NCBI GenBank assembly: GCA_022226935.1
Contig: CP092081.1
Span: 528,540 to 592,539 of the forward strand
Direction of reading: 5' to 3'
DNA from: Nitrospira sp.
GTDB taxonomy: Bacteria; Nitrospirota; Nitrospiria; Nitrospirales; Nitrospiraceae
Length of the DNA stretch: 64,000 bases
Shown here: in pieces, positions 40,410 to 49,733 of the stretch
Position numbering within the stretch: position 1 is the stretch's first letter
Layout: each line of letters begins with the position of its first letter
Program-made: the position numbers and the translations under genes
Notes under the pieces: generated by a model
Told to the model about the DNA's origin: nothing
The model's input: only the letters and a program-made list of their open reading frames with translations
The model's database searches: none

Positions 40410-41180
40410 ATGCTCGCACCACTGGCCGCCCACATACAGTCGCTCAAAAAGCGGCTGCTGATCATCGCGGTCACCTTGGGGGTCGCGTTCGCGTCGGCGT
40501 TTGCCTATTCGACGGAGATGGTCGCCTGGCTCAATCGTCCATTCCCCAATCAGCTGGTGTTTTACGGACCGACCGAAGCCCTGTTCGCCTCTATCAAGGT
40601 GTCGTTTCTGGCGGGCATCATTCTCAGCCTGCCGATCGTGTTTTACCAATTCTGGAAGTTCATCGAACCAGCGCTGCTCCCGAAGGAGCAGCGCTGGGCG
40701 ATTCCGATTTTCCTGCTGGCCGCGCTCCTGTTCGCGCTCGGCCTGGTCTTTTGCAATCTTGTCATCCTGCCGCTGGTCATCGACTTTTTCGTCAGCTTCG
40801 GGATGGACCGCGACATTACGCCCGCGCTCGGCGTCGGCACATATATCGATTTCAACGTCAAATTCCTGCTGATCTTCGGATGTGCGTTTGAACTGCCCCT
40901 GGTGCTGACCATGTTGTCCCGCGTGGGCGTGGTCTCGGCAGCGGTGTTGGCCCACTATCGCAAACATGCGATCATGGCGGCCTTGATCATTTCAGCTATC
41001 GTCACGCCGGATGCCACGTTGTTCACCATGTTGCTGATGGCGGTCCCCCTCATGGTACTCTATGAGATCGGGATCATCGGCGCGAAGATCTTCGGGCGGT
41101 CCTCGGGACCGGCGCCCGACATGAATTTGCCCCTCGACCCTGATATACCCATCGGTACCGCCGGTCATCGCGTTCGATGA
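40410..41180 (+). CDS. tatC: Sec-independent translocase subunit TatC
   Basis: TatC binds twin-arginine signal peptides and, with TatA/B, exports folded proteins. The 256 residues have six helices and the family blocks FYGPTEALFASIKVSF, LSLPIVFYQFWKFIEPALLPKE, FGCAFELPL and IISAIVTPDATLFTML. The glutamates in the first periplasm-proximal loop (PKEQRW) and FELP are kept. The N-terminal HLxELRxRL motif reads HIQSLKKRL, so the conserved Glu is Ser11. No tatA or tatB lies nearby. No ribosome-binding site is evident before the ATG. Confidence 0.93.
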   Translation: MLAPLAAHIQSLKKRLLIIAVTLGVAFASAFAYSTEMVAWLNRPFPNQLVFYGPTEALFASIKVSFLAGIILSLPIVFYQFWKFIEPALLPKEQRWAIPIFLLAALLFALGLVFCNLVILPLVIDFFVSFGMDRDITPALGVGTYIDFNVKFLLIFGCAFELPLVLTMLSRVGVVSAAVLAHYRKHAIMAALIISAIVTPDATLFTMLLMAVPLMVLYEIGIIGAKIFGRSSGPAPDMNLPLDPDIPIGTAGHRVR

Positions 41181-41214
41181 CCCGGCGTTCACAATTTTGA
41201 AGGGTGATCATCGT

Positions 41215-42288
41215 ATGCTGCGTCACATGTTGGTGTTGACGGCGCTGACGGTCGGCAGTCTCCAGGGGATTGTGCATGCCGAAGCCGTGCCGGTCGCAAA
41301 CGAGGGCGGGCCGCTGAAACTGGAGCAAAGCCATCCCGGACAGGATCCTTCGGCGGCTGCCGATATCGGCAACACGAGTATTCAGGCGTTGGCATCAGGG
41401 GCCGGCGGTGTGATCTATGCCGGATCATTCGGCATGGGTATTTTTCGAAGCAGCGACCGGGGCGGCACCTGGATGTCGGCCAACGAGGGACTCACCGATC
41501 CTTTCGTGCTCTGTCTCACCACCGGCAAAGATGGCGCCATCTATGCCGGCACATTTCGCGGCGGGGTGTTTCGCTCCCGCGATGCCGGCAAAACCTGGCA
41601 GCCGATCAACAAGGGACTGAAACGTCTGGAAATCAAAGCCCTGATGATGGATGCCAAGGGACTGTATGCAGGGACCGGCGACGGCGTATATGTGTTACCG
41701 GCGGCGCAGGATCAATGGAAAGTCGTGACCACCGGCCTGGATGAAATTCTCGTCCACGCGCTGGCCAGGACGGATGACGGCACGCTGTACGCCGGCACCT
41801 CCGGCAAGGGCGTGCATAGTTATAAAGAACGCACGCCCGGATGGACGCGCCTGCGACAGGGCCTCAAAGATCATGAGGGCTTGGTGGAGAATTTTATCCG
41901 CGTGCTGGCGGTCGATAAGGAGCAAGGCGTATATGCAGGCACGTTCGACGGCGGGGTCTTCCGCAGCGGCGACGGGGGCAAAACGTGGTTGCCGATCAGC
42001 CGCGCCTTACCGAACGACTCCATCCGCGGTTTGATCAGCAATGAGCGCGGCGTGTATGTTGCGACGGGACGGGGGATTTTCAAGACCATCGATAAGGGAC
42101 GGCAATGGATGCCGTTGAACAAAGGCCTGAGCAATCTATCGGTACAAGTGTTGATCGAGGGTGAGAAGGGCGGGTTCTATGCCGGAACCAGTTCCGGGGT
42201 GTTTCGCAGCGACGACGACGGCCTGACCTGGACAGCAGTCAGCCAGGGATTGGAAGGGGAGAGCGTCGCGCCCTTCAAGTTTAACTGA
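41215..42288 (+). CDS. exported BNR/Ycf48-like beta-propeller protein
   Basis: The ATG at 41215 (357 residues) follows GAAGGGTG. A signal peptide (LTVGSLQGIVHAEA) leads into repeated propeller blades with the BNR/sialidase Asp-box pattern: FRSSDRGGTWMSANEGL, FRSRDAGKTWQPINKGL, FRSGDGGKTWLPISRAL, FKTIDKGRQWMPLNKGL, FRSDDDGLTWTAVSQGL, each preceded by YAGT or YAGS. It should be a periplasmic propeller that scaffolds protein assembly, or binds sugars. No sialidase catalytic set is visible. Confidence 0.85.
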   Translation: MLRHMLVLTALTVGSLQGIVHAEAVPVANEGGPLKLEQSHPGQDPSAAADIGNTSIQALASGAGGVIYAGSFGMGIFRSSDRGGTWMSANEGLTDPFVLCLTTGKDGAIYAGTFRGGVFRSRDAGKTWQPINKGLKRLEIKALMMDAKGLYAGTGDGVYVLPAAQDQWKVVTTGLDEILVHALARTDDGTLYAGTSGKGVHSYKERTPGWTRLRQGLKDHEGLVENFIRVLAVDKEQGVYAGTFDGGVFRSGDGGKTWLPISRALPNDSIRGLISNERGVYVATGRGIFKTIDKGRQWMPLNKGLSNLSVQVLIEGEKGGFYAGTSSGVFRSDDDGLTWTAVSQGLEGESVAPFKFN

Positions 42289-42305
42289 GTAGGAAAGGAT
42301 ACGAG

Positions 42306-42803
42306 ATGACCGCACAAACCGCGACGATTACTGTGACATCCAAGAACGAGCCTTGGGGCGAGATCGTGCTGCGTTTTTTCCCCGATGTGGCGCCGAATCA
42401 TGTGAAGAATTTCACGGACCTGGCGAAGAAAGGGTTTTACAACGGCACCACCTTTCATCGGGTGATTCCCGGGTTCATGATTCAGGGCGGCGATCCCAAC
42501 AGCAAGAACCCGGATCGTGCGTCGCATGGGATGGGTGGACCCGGCCACAACGTGAAGGCGGAGTTCAACAGCAAGCCGCATAAGCGGGGGACTTTGTCCA
42601 TGGCGCGCGCCAATGATCCGGACAGCGCCGGTTCGCAATTCTTCATCTGCGTGAACGACGCCAATTTCCTGGATTGGCAATATACGGTATTCGGGGAAGT
42701 GCAAAGTGGGCTCGACGTGGTCGACAAAGTGGTCGGGGCTAAGCGCGACGGACGGGATAACCCGCTGGAGCGTGTGGAAATGACCGTGACGATCACGGAG
42801 TGA
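42306..42803 (+). CDS. cyclophilin-type peptidyl-prolyl isomerase
   Basis: This is a 165-residue cyclophilin without a signal peptide, so cytosolic. The active-site core FHRVIPGFMIQGGDPNSKN, the RGTLSMARANDPDSAGSQFFI segment and FLDWQYTVFGEV are all present. It starts behind AGGAAAGGATACGAG, 17 bases after the propeller gene, and catalyses proline isomerisation in protein folding. Confidence 0.95.
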   Translation: MTAQTATITVTSKNEPWGEIVLRFFPDVAPNHVKNFTDLAKKGFYNGTTFHRVIPGFMIQGGDPNSKNPDRASHGMGGPGHNVKAEFNSKPHKRGTLSMARANDPDSAGSQFFICVNDANFLDWQYTVFGEVQSGLDVVDKVVGAKRDGRDNPLERVEMTVTITE

Positions 42804-42815
42804 GGGGTGGAAGGC

Positions 42816-42863
42816 GTGAAACGTAAGACGTGAGACAAAAACGTCAAACGCAAGACATTCAAG
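42816..42863 (+). repeat. degenerate 7-base-period repeat
   Basis: Between the cyclophilin and the next gene the sequence steps in units of about seven bases: GTGAAAC, GTAAGAC, GTGAGAC, a six-base AAAAAC, GTCAAAC, GCAAGAC, ATTCAAG. The consensus is GTNARAC. The same unit recurs in reverse orientation at 42904-42929 inside the following frame. Confidence 0.6.
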
Positions 42864-43586
42864 GTGAAGAGGGAACATCTAAAAAGAAAAGGGCGGTTCA
42901 GCCGACGTTTCGCGTCTCACGTTTCACGGATCATGGCGCTTGCCGCAGCGGTGTTCGCCGCTGCTGGCTGCGCCATTCCCCAGGTCCCGTCGCGGACCGT
43001 CTACGAAGATCCCGTCAATTTCGTCCGGTTGGAGTTGGATGCCAATGTGTTGCCGGAGTGGCCGCCGGGGCATTTCACGCATCCGGCCCGGTTTTCTCAG
43101 GAGCAGGTCAGGCGGGTGTTGATGGGGCTCACGGTTCAAGAGCACCGGACGATGGTCCAGCGCTGGATCGGTGATGACTCTCGACGGTTGCCCATGTTCC
43201 GCGATGCGGAGATCATGATCCTCGTGCCCCAGCTCGTCGAGGCATTGCGGTTGGCGCGGGAAAATGAACGGGTGACCTACTACCTCAGCCAACCGCAGAC
43301 GTCGGTGAAGCGGACGATTACGTCGGGAGGCCTGTATATCCGGGGCACCGAACTGCATTTCATTTTGGGGAATTGGCAGACGCTGTACGGCATTCCGGCC
43401 TACGGAATGATTTACGATCGACGGTACCCGATGAACCCCATTATCTCCAAAGGGTTCGATCTCTTCTTCGACCTTGACCAGGCCCTGGTGCATCAAACGA
43501 CGAGCATCTGGGACGGGCTGCTCGCCAATACCAAAGACGAATTGGTCATCGATCTCGCGATTGTTTTTCCCGGCCAGAGCATCTGA
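42864..43586 (+). CDS. lipoprotein of unknown function
   Basis: From GTG 42864 the product has 240 residues: a strongly basic N-terminus (KRKGRFSRRFASHVSRI), a short hydrophobic core and a lipobox-like AAGC. The mature part includes VNFVRLELDANVLPEWPPGH, SQEQVRRVLMGLTVQEHRTM and LHFILGNWQTLYGIPAYGMI. No known domain. Residues 14-22 are encoded by reverse copies of the 7-base repeat, so the 5' end may have been reshaped by it. ATG 42933 is the alternative start, but it leaves only 12 residues before the Cys. Confidence 0.65.
   Translation: MKREHLKRKGRFSRRFASHVSRIMALAAAVFAAAGCAIPQVPSRTVYEDPVNFVRLELDANVLPEWPPGHFTHPARFSQEQVRRVLMGLTVQEHRTMVQRWIGDDSRRLPMFRDAEIMILVPQLVEALRLARENERVTYYLSQPQTSVKRTITSGGLYIRGTELHFILGNWQTLYGIPAYGMIYDRRYPMNPIISKGFDLFFDLDQALVHQTTSIWDGLLANTKDELVIDLAIVFPGQSI
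42904..42929 (-). repeat. reverse copy of the 7-base-period repeat
   Basis: On the minus strand this reads GTGAAAC, GTGAGAC, GCGAAAC, GTC, in the same register as the units at 42816-42863. The two blocks form an inverted pair spanning the start of the lipoprotein gene. Confidence 0.55.
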
Positions 43587-43723
43587 TCGTTCCGTCGTTC
43601 ATGACAAAGTGTCTCGCGAATCTAGGGAATCACGGTGCCGTGACTCCTCGCGCTTATCCAGCAGGACTTGCGCTTCTGCGAATGCGATGCATCATGCGGC
43701 GTGCGTCCACGCTCCACGGGTCT

Positions 43724-45163
43724 TTAGTACGCCGCTGCGGGCGGTCCTTCCACCTGGTTCGTGGCCTCAGGCGGGCGGGAAGACGTCGAGGCGCGGCTCA
43801 TCAGAAGGATGCGGCCTGTGTCGTCGCCTTGCGAGGTATAGGCCAGCGTGACTTCTGCGATCTTATAGTCATATTGTGTATCTGCCAATCGCGTTTGGGC
43901 CGCTGTGAGCGCCACCTCCGATTGTGTCACTTCTACGACCGTGCCCAACCCGAGCTTGTAGCGCTGTTTTGAGAGCTGTAAGGCTTCCTGCGCGGTCTTC
44001 ACCTGTTCTTCCGCCAGGGTGATCTGTTGCGCGAAGGTGAGGGTGTCGAGGTAGGCATTGGTCACCTGCTGCGTCAACGCCTGCTCGATATTGCTGGTTG
44101 CAGCGGAGGCGGCCTGTCGATTGGCATTCGCTTCCACCACCTGGTTCTCGATCAGGAAGCCGGTGAACAGCGGCATGGAGACCATGGCGCCGGCCATCCA
44201 CCATCCCCCGGTCTGCTGGTTCTGCCGTGGATCAAACGGATCGAACGTGCCGCCGCTGGCGATCGCCGACACCGTCGGCAGATATTGGCGTTTGGTTGCC
44301 GTGAGTCGCGCATCGGCGGAGGCCGTCTGCTCCTTCGCCCGTTTCACTTCCGGATGCGAGAGGCTTTCGGTGATCAGGGTCTCCAGCGTTTTCTGCGGAC
44401 GAACGGCGACGGAGATGTCTTCGAGGACATAGTCGTCCGCTCCGGCGATGCCCATGGTGCGGTTCAAGTCGGCAAAACTGGCCTTGAGATCGTTGCGGCT
44501 CCGCACCAGCAGGGATTGGGCATTGACCAACTCGACGCGGGCAAGGTCAAAGTCGAGCTTGGATTTGAGTTGCTGGCGATAGAGCGTTTCAATCTGGCCG
44601 GCGATGATTCCCCGCTCGCGAACCGTCTCTTCGGCAATCTGCACCAGCCGATTCCGCTTCAAACTATTCAAATATGCGCGCTGGACATACAGCAGCACCA
44701 GGGCGCGTCTCGCGTTCACATCCTGTCCTTGAGCGCGTTCGGCAAGCTTATTCGACTCGACCAGATTGCTGGTATAGCCGAAATCGTAGAGACGTTGGTT
44801 GGCGATCACACCGCCCGTAAAGGTCGTTTGATTTTCGCGCAGCAATCCGCCGCCGATCAGGAAACGCGGATTACTGATGCCGGCGCCGGCCACGGTGTTG
44901 GCGTTCGCATAGACCTGGGGGTAGTACAGGGAGCGTGCCTGTTCCGTGCGGGCTTCCGAGGCCTTCAAATTTGCCTGGCCTTCGATCAGCATCGGATGGT
45001 TCTTCACGGCAATGTCCACGGCTTGCTGCACGCCGAGAAAACTGCCGCGGGACAACGCCACCGGTTGGTCCGCATCGGCAGCATGGGTGGCGGGGGCTGC
45101 CGCGGCCGCTAGCGCCAGGGCGGCCAGCATGAGGGATGTCCTGCGTGGCATTAGATGTGTCAT
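43724..45163 (-). CDS. TolC-family outer-membrane efflux channel
   Basis: This is a 479-residue TolC-type protein. A signal peptide (ALALAAAAAPATHAAD) is followed by two internally similar helical-barrel halves. The first has NHPMLIEGQANLKASEARTE and YLNSLKRNRLVQIAEETV. The second has HPEVKRAKEQTASADARLTA and TLAEEQVKTAQEALQLSKQRYKLGLGTVVEV. It forms the outer-membrane exit duct for the pump genes upstream. Its ATG overlaps the adaptor stop by 4 bases. Confidence 0.93.
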   Translation of the reverse strand: MTHLMPRRTSLMLAALALAAAAAPATHAADADQPVALSRGSFLGVQQAVDIAVKNHPMLIEGQANLKASEARTEQARSLYYPQVYANANTVAGAGISNPRFLIGGGLLRENQTTFTGGVIANQRLYDFGYTSNLVESNKLAERAQGQDVNARRALVLLYVQRAYLNSLKRNRLVQIAEETVRERGIIAGQIETLYRQQLKSKLDFDLARVELVNAQSLLVRSRNDLKASFADLNRTMGIAGADDYVLEDISVAVRPQKTLETLITESLSHPEVKRAKEQTASADARLTATKRQYLPTVSAIASGGTFDPFDPRQNQQTGGWWMAGAMVSMPLFTGFLIENQVVEANANRQAASAATSNIEQALTQQVTNAYLDTLTFAQQITLAEEQVKTAQEALQLSKQRYKLGLGTVVEVTQSEVALTAAQTRLADTQYDYKIAEVTLAYTSQGDDTGRILLMSRASTSSRPPEATNQVEGPPAAAY

Positions 45164-46464
45164 GGGCGATCTCCCTGCGCCTGTGCCGTTCCGTTCGGTT
45201 TGGGCGCGGCGGTCGGCGGCGGAGGAGTGCCGCCCGGCGCGCGCCGTTCAAATTTCTGTTGGGACAATTTGGCGTCCGGCAGGTTGAAGGGGGAGACGGC
45301 GACCGGCATCCCTTCGAGCAGACGACGTTTGCCCACCGCCACCACTTCTTCGTCGCCTCGCAACCCGGAGGTGATCTCGATCCACCGGCCGTCGCTGATG
45401 CCGGTCTGTACCGCCACTGGTTTGGCCTTGCCGTCTTCGACGATGAAGAGAGATTTTCCCTTGGGCGTGCTGGTCACGGCCTGCGGAGGAACCACGAGGG
45501 CCTGCGGAATGTCACGCAAGCCGAGTGTGACCTCCGCGAAGGTGCCGGGACGGAGCGCATGGTCCTGATTGGGTAAATCGATTTCGACCAGCAGACTGCG
45601 CGTGGCCGGATCGAGCGCCATGGTGGAGCGGGTCACGAAGCCGGTAAACGAGCGAGACGGCAGTTCGGTGACCTTGACGGTCGCCTGGGTCTTTCCCGGC
45701 ACGATCCAGGGGCTGTCGTCTTGCGGCACGTTGGCATAGATGCGCACCGTGTTCAGATCCATGATCGTAAAGAGGGGAATCGCGCTGGTCGCTGAGGAGG
45801 TGGCGATTTGAATCAAGGCACCGGGGTCCGCGAATCGCGCGGTCACGATGCCATCATAGGGCGCGCGAACTTTGGTGTAATCGCGCATGACGACGCGTTG
45901 TTCCATCAGGTGCCTGGCTCCCTGATACGCGGCCTCCGCCACGTCTACGTCCTGTTTGGCGATGACGTCCGGCGATTCCTTCCATACTTTGGCCAGCCGC
46001 TCGTAGGTCAACTTTTTGATTTTGAAATCCGACACCGCTTGCTGGTACTGCTCTTCGACTTCCGGCGCATCGATGATCGCGACGATATCATTCCTCTTCA
46101 CCGCATCGCCCTTGTCCGGTCCGATCCATTTGAGATAGCCGGACACTTTGGCATACAGCGTGGTCTGATAGAGGGGAGACACATTCGCGGGCAGCTTGAC
46201 CGTATACACCAGGTCGCGCCGACTTGGCGTCGTCACCTGCACATCCACCGGGGCACTGTCGGGCACCGCCACGGTTTCGTCGGGCGGCTGTGGCGGAGTG
46301 GGAGCTGCGGGGGAGGCAGGGGGAATCGGATGGCCGACGTCATGGATCTCTCGCCAATAGAGAAGTCCGCCGGTGACGAGCGTCAGCACGATGGCGATGG
46401 CGATCCAGCGGATGTTCCGGCGCGTGGCCCTGACGGGGCGAGGAGTCGTTGACGGTTCGTCCAT
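45160..46464 (-). CDS. RND efflux periplasmic adaptor
   Basis: This membrane-fusion protein of 434 residues links the inner-membrane pump to TolC. It has one N-terminal helix (IAIAIVLTLVTGGLLYW) and a Pro-rich stretch. The lipoyl/barrel halves are NVSPLYQTTLYAKVSGYLKWI and MRDYTKVRAPYDGIVTARFADPGALI, with a helical hairpin between (EEQYQQAVSDFKIKKLTYERL). The C-terminal membrane-proximal domain has FIVEDGKAKPVAVQTGISDG. The start overlaps the pump stop in TAATG. Confidence 0.93.
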   Translation of the reverse strand: MDEPSTTPRPVRATRRNIRWIAIAIVLTLVTGGLLYWREIHDVGHPIPPASPAAPTPPQPPDETVAVPDSAPVDVQVTTPSRRDLVYTVKLPANVSPLYQTTLYAKVSGYLKWIGPDKGDAVKRNDIVAIIDAPEVEEQYQQAVSDFKIKKLTYERLAKVWKESPDVIAKQDVDVAEAAYQGARHLMEQRVVMRDYTKVRAPYDGIVTARFADPGALIQIATSSATSAIPLFTIMDLNTVRIYANVPQDDSPWIVPGKTQATVKVTELPSRSFTGFVTRSTMALDPATRSLLVEIDLPNQDHALRPGTFAEVTLGLRDIPQALVVPPQAVTSTPKGKSLFIVEDGKAKPVAVQTGISDGRWIEITSGLRGDEEVVAVGKRRLLEGMPVAVSPFNLPDAKLSQQKFERRAPGGTPPPPTAAPKPNGTAQAQGDRP

Positions 46465-49400
46465 TAAATGTCCTCCGAAGTCGCGGGAGCGGTGGTGGAG
46501 ACCGGCGCACGTTCTCGACGAATCAACACGAGGCTGTGCATCACGGGCACGACCAGCAGCGTCATGATCGTGCTGACAGCCAAGCCGCCGACTACCGCGC
46601 GGGCCAAGGGCACCATCGTCTCGTTGCCTTCGCCGAATCCAAGCGCCAGTGGCAACAGGCCGAGGATCGTGGCAAGCGCCGTCATGAGAATCGGCCGAAT
46701 GCGCCGCCGGCCGGCTTCCAACACGGCATGCGCCGCGGTCGACCCGTTGCGCACCATGCGGTTGGCGAAATCGACGAGCAGAATGCTGTTCGATACCACG
46801 ATACCCATCATCATGAGTGTGCCGATCATGGATTCCACGTTGACCGACGTGTTGGTCAAGTGCAGGGTCAACACGGTGCCGATCCAGCCGAGCGGCACAG
46901 CCACTAGAATGATCAGCGGATCGATAAAGGAACGAAACAGCGCGACCATGACCAGATAAATCAATACCACGGCTAAGGGGAGGGCCAGGGCAAAGTTCTG
47001 AATCGCGCCGCGCATGTTGGCCACTTCGCCGCGCAGCTGCACGGACACGTCCTTCGGCAGCGGGATGCCCGCCAGCACCTGCTCGATGTCTTTTGCGACA
47101 TGGCCGAGGTCGTTGCCGACAGGCGTGACGAGCACATTGATCAAACGCGAGAGGTCATAGTGGTCCACCGAATCGGGGCCGGTCTTGAATTTGAGCTGAG
47201 CCACATCGCGAAGCATGACGGGCGGTCCTCGCCGGTCGTCGCTCGATGCGTAATAGCCGCTGGTGATTTCCATCTGCCGTCCGGCGAACGGGGTGTTCTG
47301 CAACGCGAGCGTGGACCCCTGCATGCCGCCTCCGGTGAGGGTTGAGGTGGGCAGGAGGGGGGTGCGCGCGCCGATGATGGGAATGTTCAGCAGATCTTCC
47401 GTCGTGGTCAGCGATTGTTCCGGATACTGGGCCAGCAGGAAATACCCGTTGGCGGTTTTCGGGTCGAGCCAGTAGTTGGGCGAGAGAGCCAGATTCGAAC
47501 TGATGCCCGTGATGACGTCCACGACGACGCGGTTCTGGTTGATGCCGTAATAGGCGGCTTTGGTCCGATCCACATCGATATGCAATTCGGGGTAACTCTT
47601 GCCTTGCTTGATCCGCACATCGACGGTGTTGGGCACTTGGGCGACCTGCTGCTGAATCTGCTCCGCCACCGGCCGGATCACGTCGAGGCTCGGACCCTTC
47701 ACTTGAATGTCGATCGGAGCTTTCAACCCGAAATTCAACACGTCGCTGATGATACCGCCGGTCTGGAAGGCGATCTCCACGCCGGGCAGCGACGTCTTGA
47801 GTCTGCTGCGGAGCTGCGCGATATAGTCCTCGGTGCGGCCTTCGTGTCCCGTGATGAGATTGACGAGCACGAACGCGGTGTGGTTGCCGGTATTCGGCGC
47901 GAAGCGCGCGGCATCGCCGAAATAGAGCCCGGTGTTGGAGATCACTTCTTCCAGATCCGCTTTGGGGATCGTCTCATGCACCAACTGTTCGATCTGCCCG
48001 ACGATGGCCGTGGTCTTTTCGATCCGTGACCCTTCCGGCGCCGTGACGAGCATCGTGAAGTTGCCTGCGTCGACTTTGGGGAAGAACTCAGTGTGCAAGC
48101 GAGGAATCAATAAGGCGCCGGTGGCGATCAATGCCAGCGTCGCCATCCCGATCACCAGCGGCTTGAAGCGGAGGCCGCCCTTCAGCAGCGGTTCATAGAC
48201 CGCAAGCACATAGCGGAACCATCCCTCGTCGGCCGAGGCCTTATGTTCGGCAGACTTGCCATGTCCGGTCTGGTAGAGCCAGGCCAGCACCACCGGCGTG
48301 ACCGACATGGACACGACATAATCGGCCAGCATGGCAAAGGCGACCGTCATCGCCAGGGGCACGAAGAGGTACTTGATGATGCCGGTAAAAAACATGATGG
48401 GCAAATACACGATCAGGATGCAGATGGTGGCGACGAGAATCGGGAGTGTCAGCTCCATCGCGCTGTCTTCTGCCGCCGAGCGCCCGTCTTTGCCCATTTC
48501 CAGGTGCCGATGCAGGTTTTCCTGCACGACGATGTTGTTGTCGAGCAGGGTGCCGATGACGAGGGCCAACCCGCCCAGCGTCATGATGTTCACGCTTTGG
48601 CCGGTGAGATAGAGGGAGACCAGTGCGACCGTGAGCGAGAGCGGAATAGCCAGCCCGACTACCAAGGCCGCCTTCACGCTGGCGAGGAAAATGAAAATCA
48701 TCAATCCGGCCAGGCCGGCGCCCAGTAATCCTTCCTTCTGTAGGTTGGCAATGGACTGCCGGATATACAGCGATTGATCGTAGAGAAACTTCACGGCAGT
48801 ATCGGTGGGAATTTCCGTAAGCTTGGAGAGTTTCGCGCGGATACCGTCGGTGACTTCCAGCGTATTCGCGCCTTCCTGCCTGGTGATGGGAATATAGGTT
48901 GCTTCGCGGCCGTTCACGCGCACGATCGACGTTTGCACGGCGGCGCTGTCGGCGGCCGTGCCGATATCGCGGATCAGCACCGGTGTGCCGTTGACTACCT
49001 TAATCGGGAGTTCGTTGATCTTGTCCACCACATCGATGAGGCTGTTGGAGTAGACGAAATAGTCGAGGTCGCCGAGTTTCACGTTGCCCGCGGGAATTAT
49101 TGCATTCTGCGCGTTGAGGGCATTGACGACATCAGAAGGCGAAATGCCGCGCGCGAGCAACCGCTGCTGATCGAGGAACACGGTGATCTGCCGGACTTTC
49201 CCGCCCAAAGGAGGGCCGAATGAGATACCTGGAATGCTGGCAATCTGCCCGCGCACGGTGAAGTAGGCCAGGTCGCGAATTTCTTTGGCGCCGAGCGAAT
49301 CGCTGGAAACAGACAGGTACCCGACCGGCAGACTCGAAACACCGAATTTGAAGACGGACGGTGGATACACGCCGGGCGGAAGTGTGCGGATGACGCTATA

Positions 49401-49733
49401 GGCCAGGCTGGTGAGCTCCGATTGTGCTGCGTCGATGCCATAGTCTGGTTGAAAGAAGACTTTGATGTAGCTCATCCCGGCGAGCGATTGGGATTCAATA
49501 TGCTCGACGTAGCTGGCTTCCACGAATCGCTGTTCGAGCCGAAAACTGATCGCGCCTTCCATTTCGCTGGGACTCAAACCGCGATAAAACGTCGTGACGA
49601 GGATCGAGGGCAGCTTGATCTCGGGGAAAATGTCCACGCGCATTTTCTGGTACGACACGCCGCCCAAAATCAGGGCGATCATGCACAACGCGAAGACGGC
49701 GTACGGATTTTTCAGCGCGGCACGGGTCAGCAT
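46464..49733 (-). CDS. RND-family efflux pump
   Basis: This is a 1089-residue inner-membrane proton-driven exporter with the usual duplicated layout: helix 1, a large periplasmic loop, helices 2-6, then the same again. Family motifs include SEMEGAISFRLEQRF and PLSLTVALVSLYLTG. The helix-4 ion site reads VIGTLLDNNIVVQEN (Asp398, Asn399) and helix 10 reads GIVVSNSILLVDFANR (Ser981). AcrB has two Asp and a Lys at these places, so the relay differs. The substrate is unknown; the HAE-type sequence suggests organic compounds rather than metal ions. Confidence 0.93.
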   Translation of the reverse strand: MLTRAALKNPYAVFALCMIALILGGVSYQKMRVDIFPEIKLPSILVTTFYRGLSPSEMEGAISFRLEQRFVEASYVEHIESQSLAGMSYIKVFFQPDYGIDAAQSELTSLAYSVIRTLPPGVYPPSVFKFGVSSLPVGYLSVSSDSLGAKEIRDLAYFTVRGQIASIPGISFGPPLGGKVRQITVFLDQQRLLARGISPSDVVNALNAQNAIIPAGNVKLGDLDYFVYSNSLIDVVDKINELPIKVVNGTPVLIRDIGTAADSAAVQTSIVRVNGREATYIPITRQEGANTLEVTDGIRAKLSKLTEIPTDTAVKFLYDQSLYIRQSIANLQKEGLLGAGLAGLMIFIFLASVKAALVVGLAIPLSLTVALVSLYLTGQSVNIMTLGGLALVIGTLLDNNIVVQENLHRHLEMGKDGRSAAEDSAMELTLPILVATICILIVYLPIMFFTGIIKYLFVPLAMTVAFAMLADYVVSMSVTPVVLAWLYQTGHGKSAEHKASADEGWFRYVLAVYEPLLKGGLRFKPLVIGMATLALIATGALLIPRLHTEFFPKVDAGNFTMLVTAPEGSRIEKTTAIVGQIEQLVHETIPKADLEEVISNTGLYFGDAARFAPNTGNHTAFVLVNLITGHEGRTEDYIAQLRSRLKTSLPGVEIAFQTGGIISDVLNFGLKAPIDIQVKGPSLDVIRPVAEQIQQQVAQVPNTVDVRIKQGKSYPELHIDVDRTKAAYYGINQNRVVVDVITGISSNLALSPNYWLDPKTANGYFLLAQYPEQSLTTTEDLLNIPIIGARTPLLPTSTLTGGGMQGSTLALQNTPFAGRQMEITSGYYASSDDRRGPPVMLRDVAQLKFKTGPDSVDHYDLSRLINVLVTPVGNDLGHVAKDIEQVLAGIPLPKDVSVQLRGEVANMRGAIQNFALALPLAVVLIYLVMVALFRSFIDPLIILVAVPLGWIGTVLTLHLTNTSVNVESMIGTLMMMGIVVSNSILLVDFANRMVRNGSTAAHAVLEAGRRRIRPILMTALATILGLLPLALGFGEGNETMVPLARAVVGGLAVSTIMTLLVVPVMHSLVLIRRERAPVSTTAPATSEDI

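Noticed and set aside
43625-43645. Palindrome TCACGGTGCCGTGA as a terminator
   Set aside because: It has almost no loop and no T-tract, and lies between convergent genes without other support.
44027-45112. 361-codon plus-strand frame inside the TolC gene
   Set aside because: Shadow of the TolC-type gene, whose signal peptide and repeats are unmistakable.
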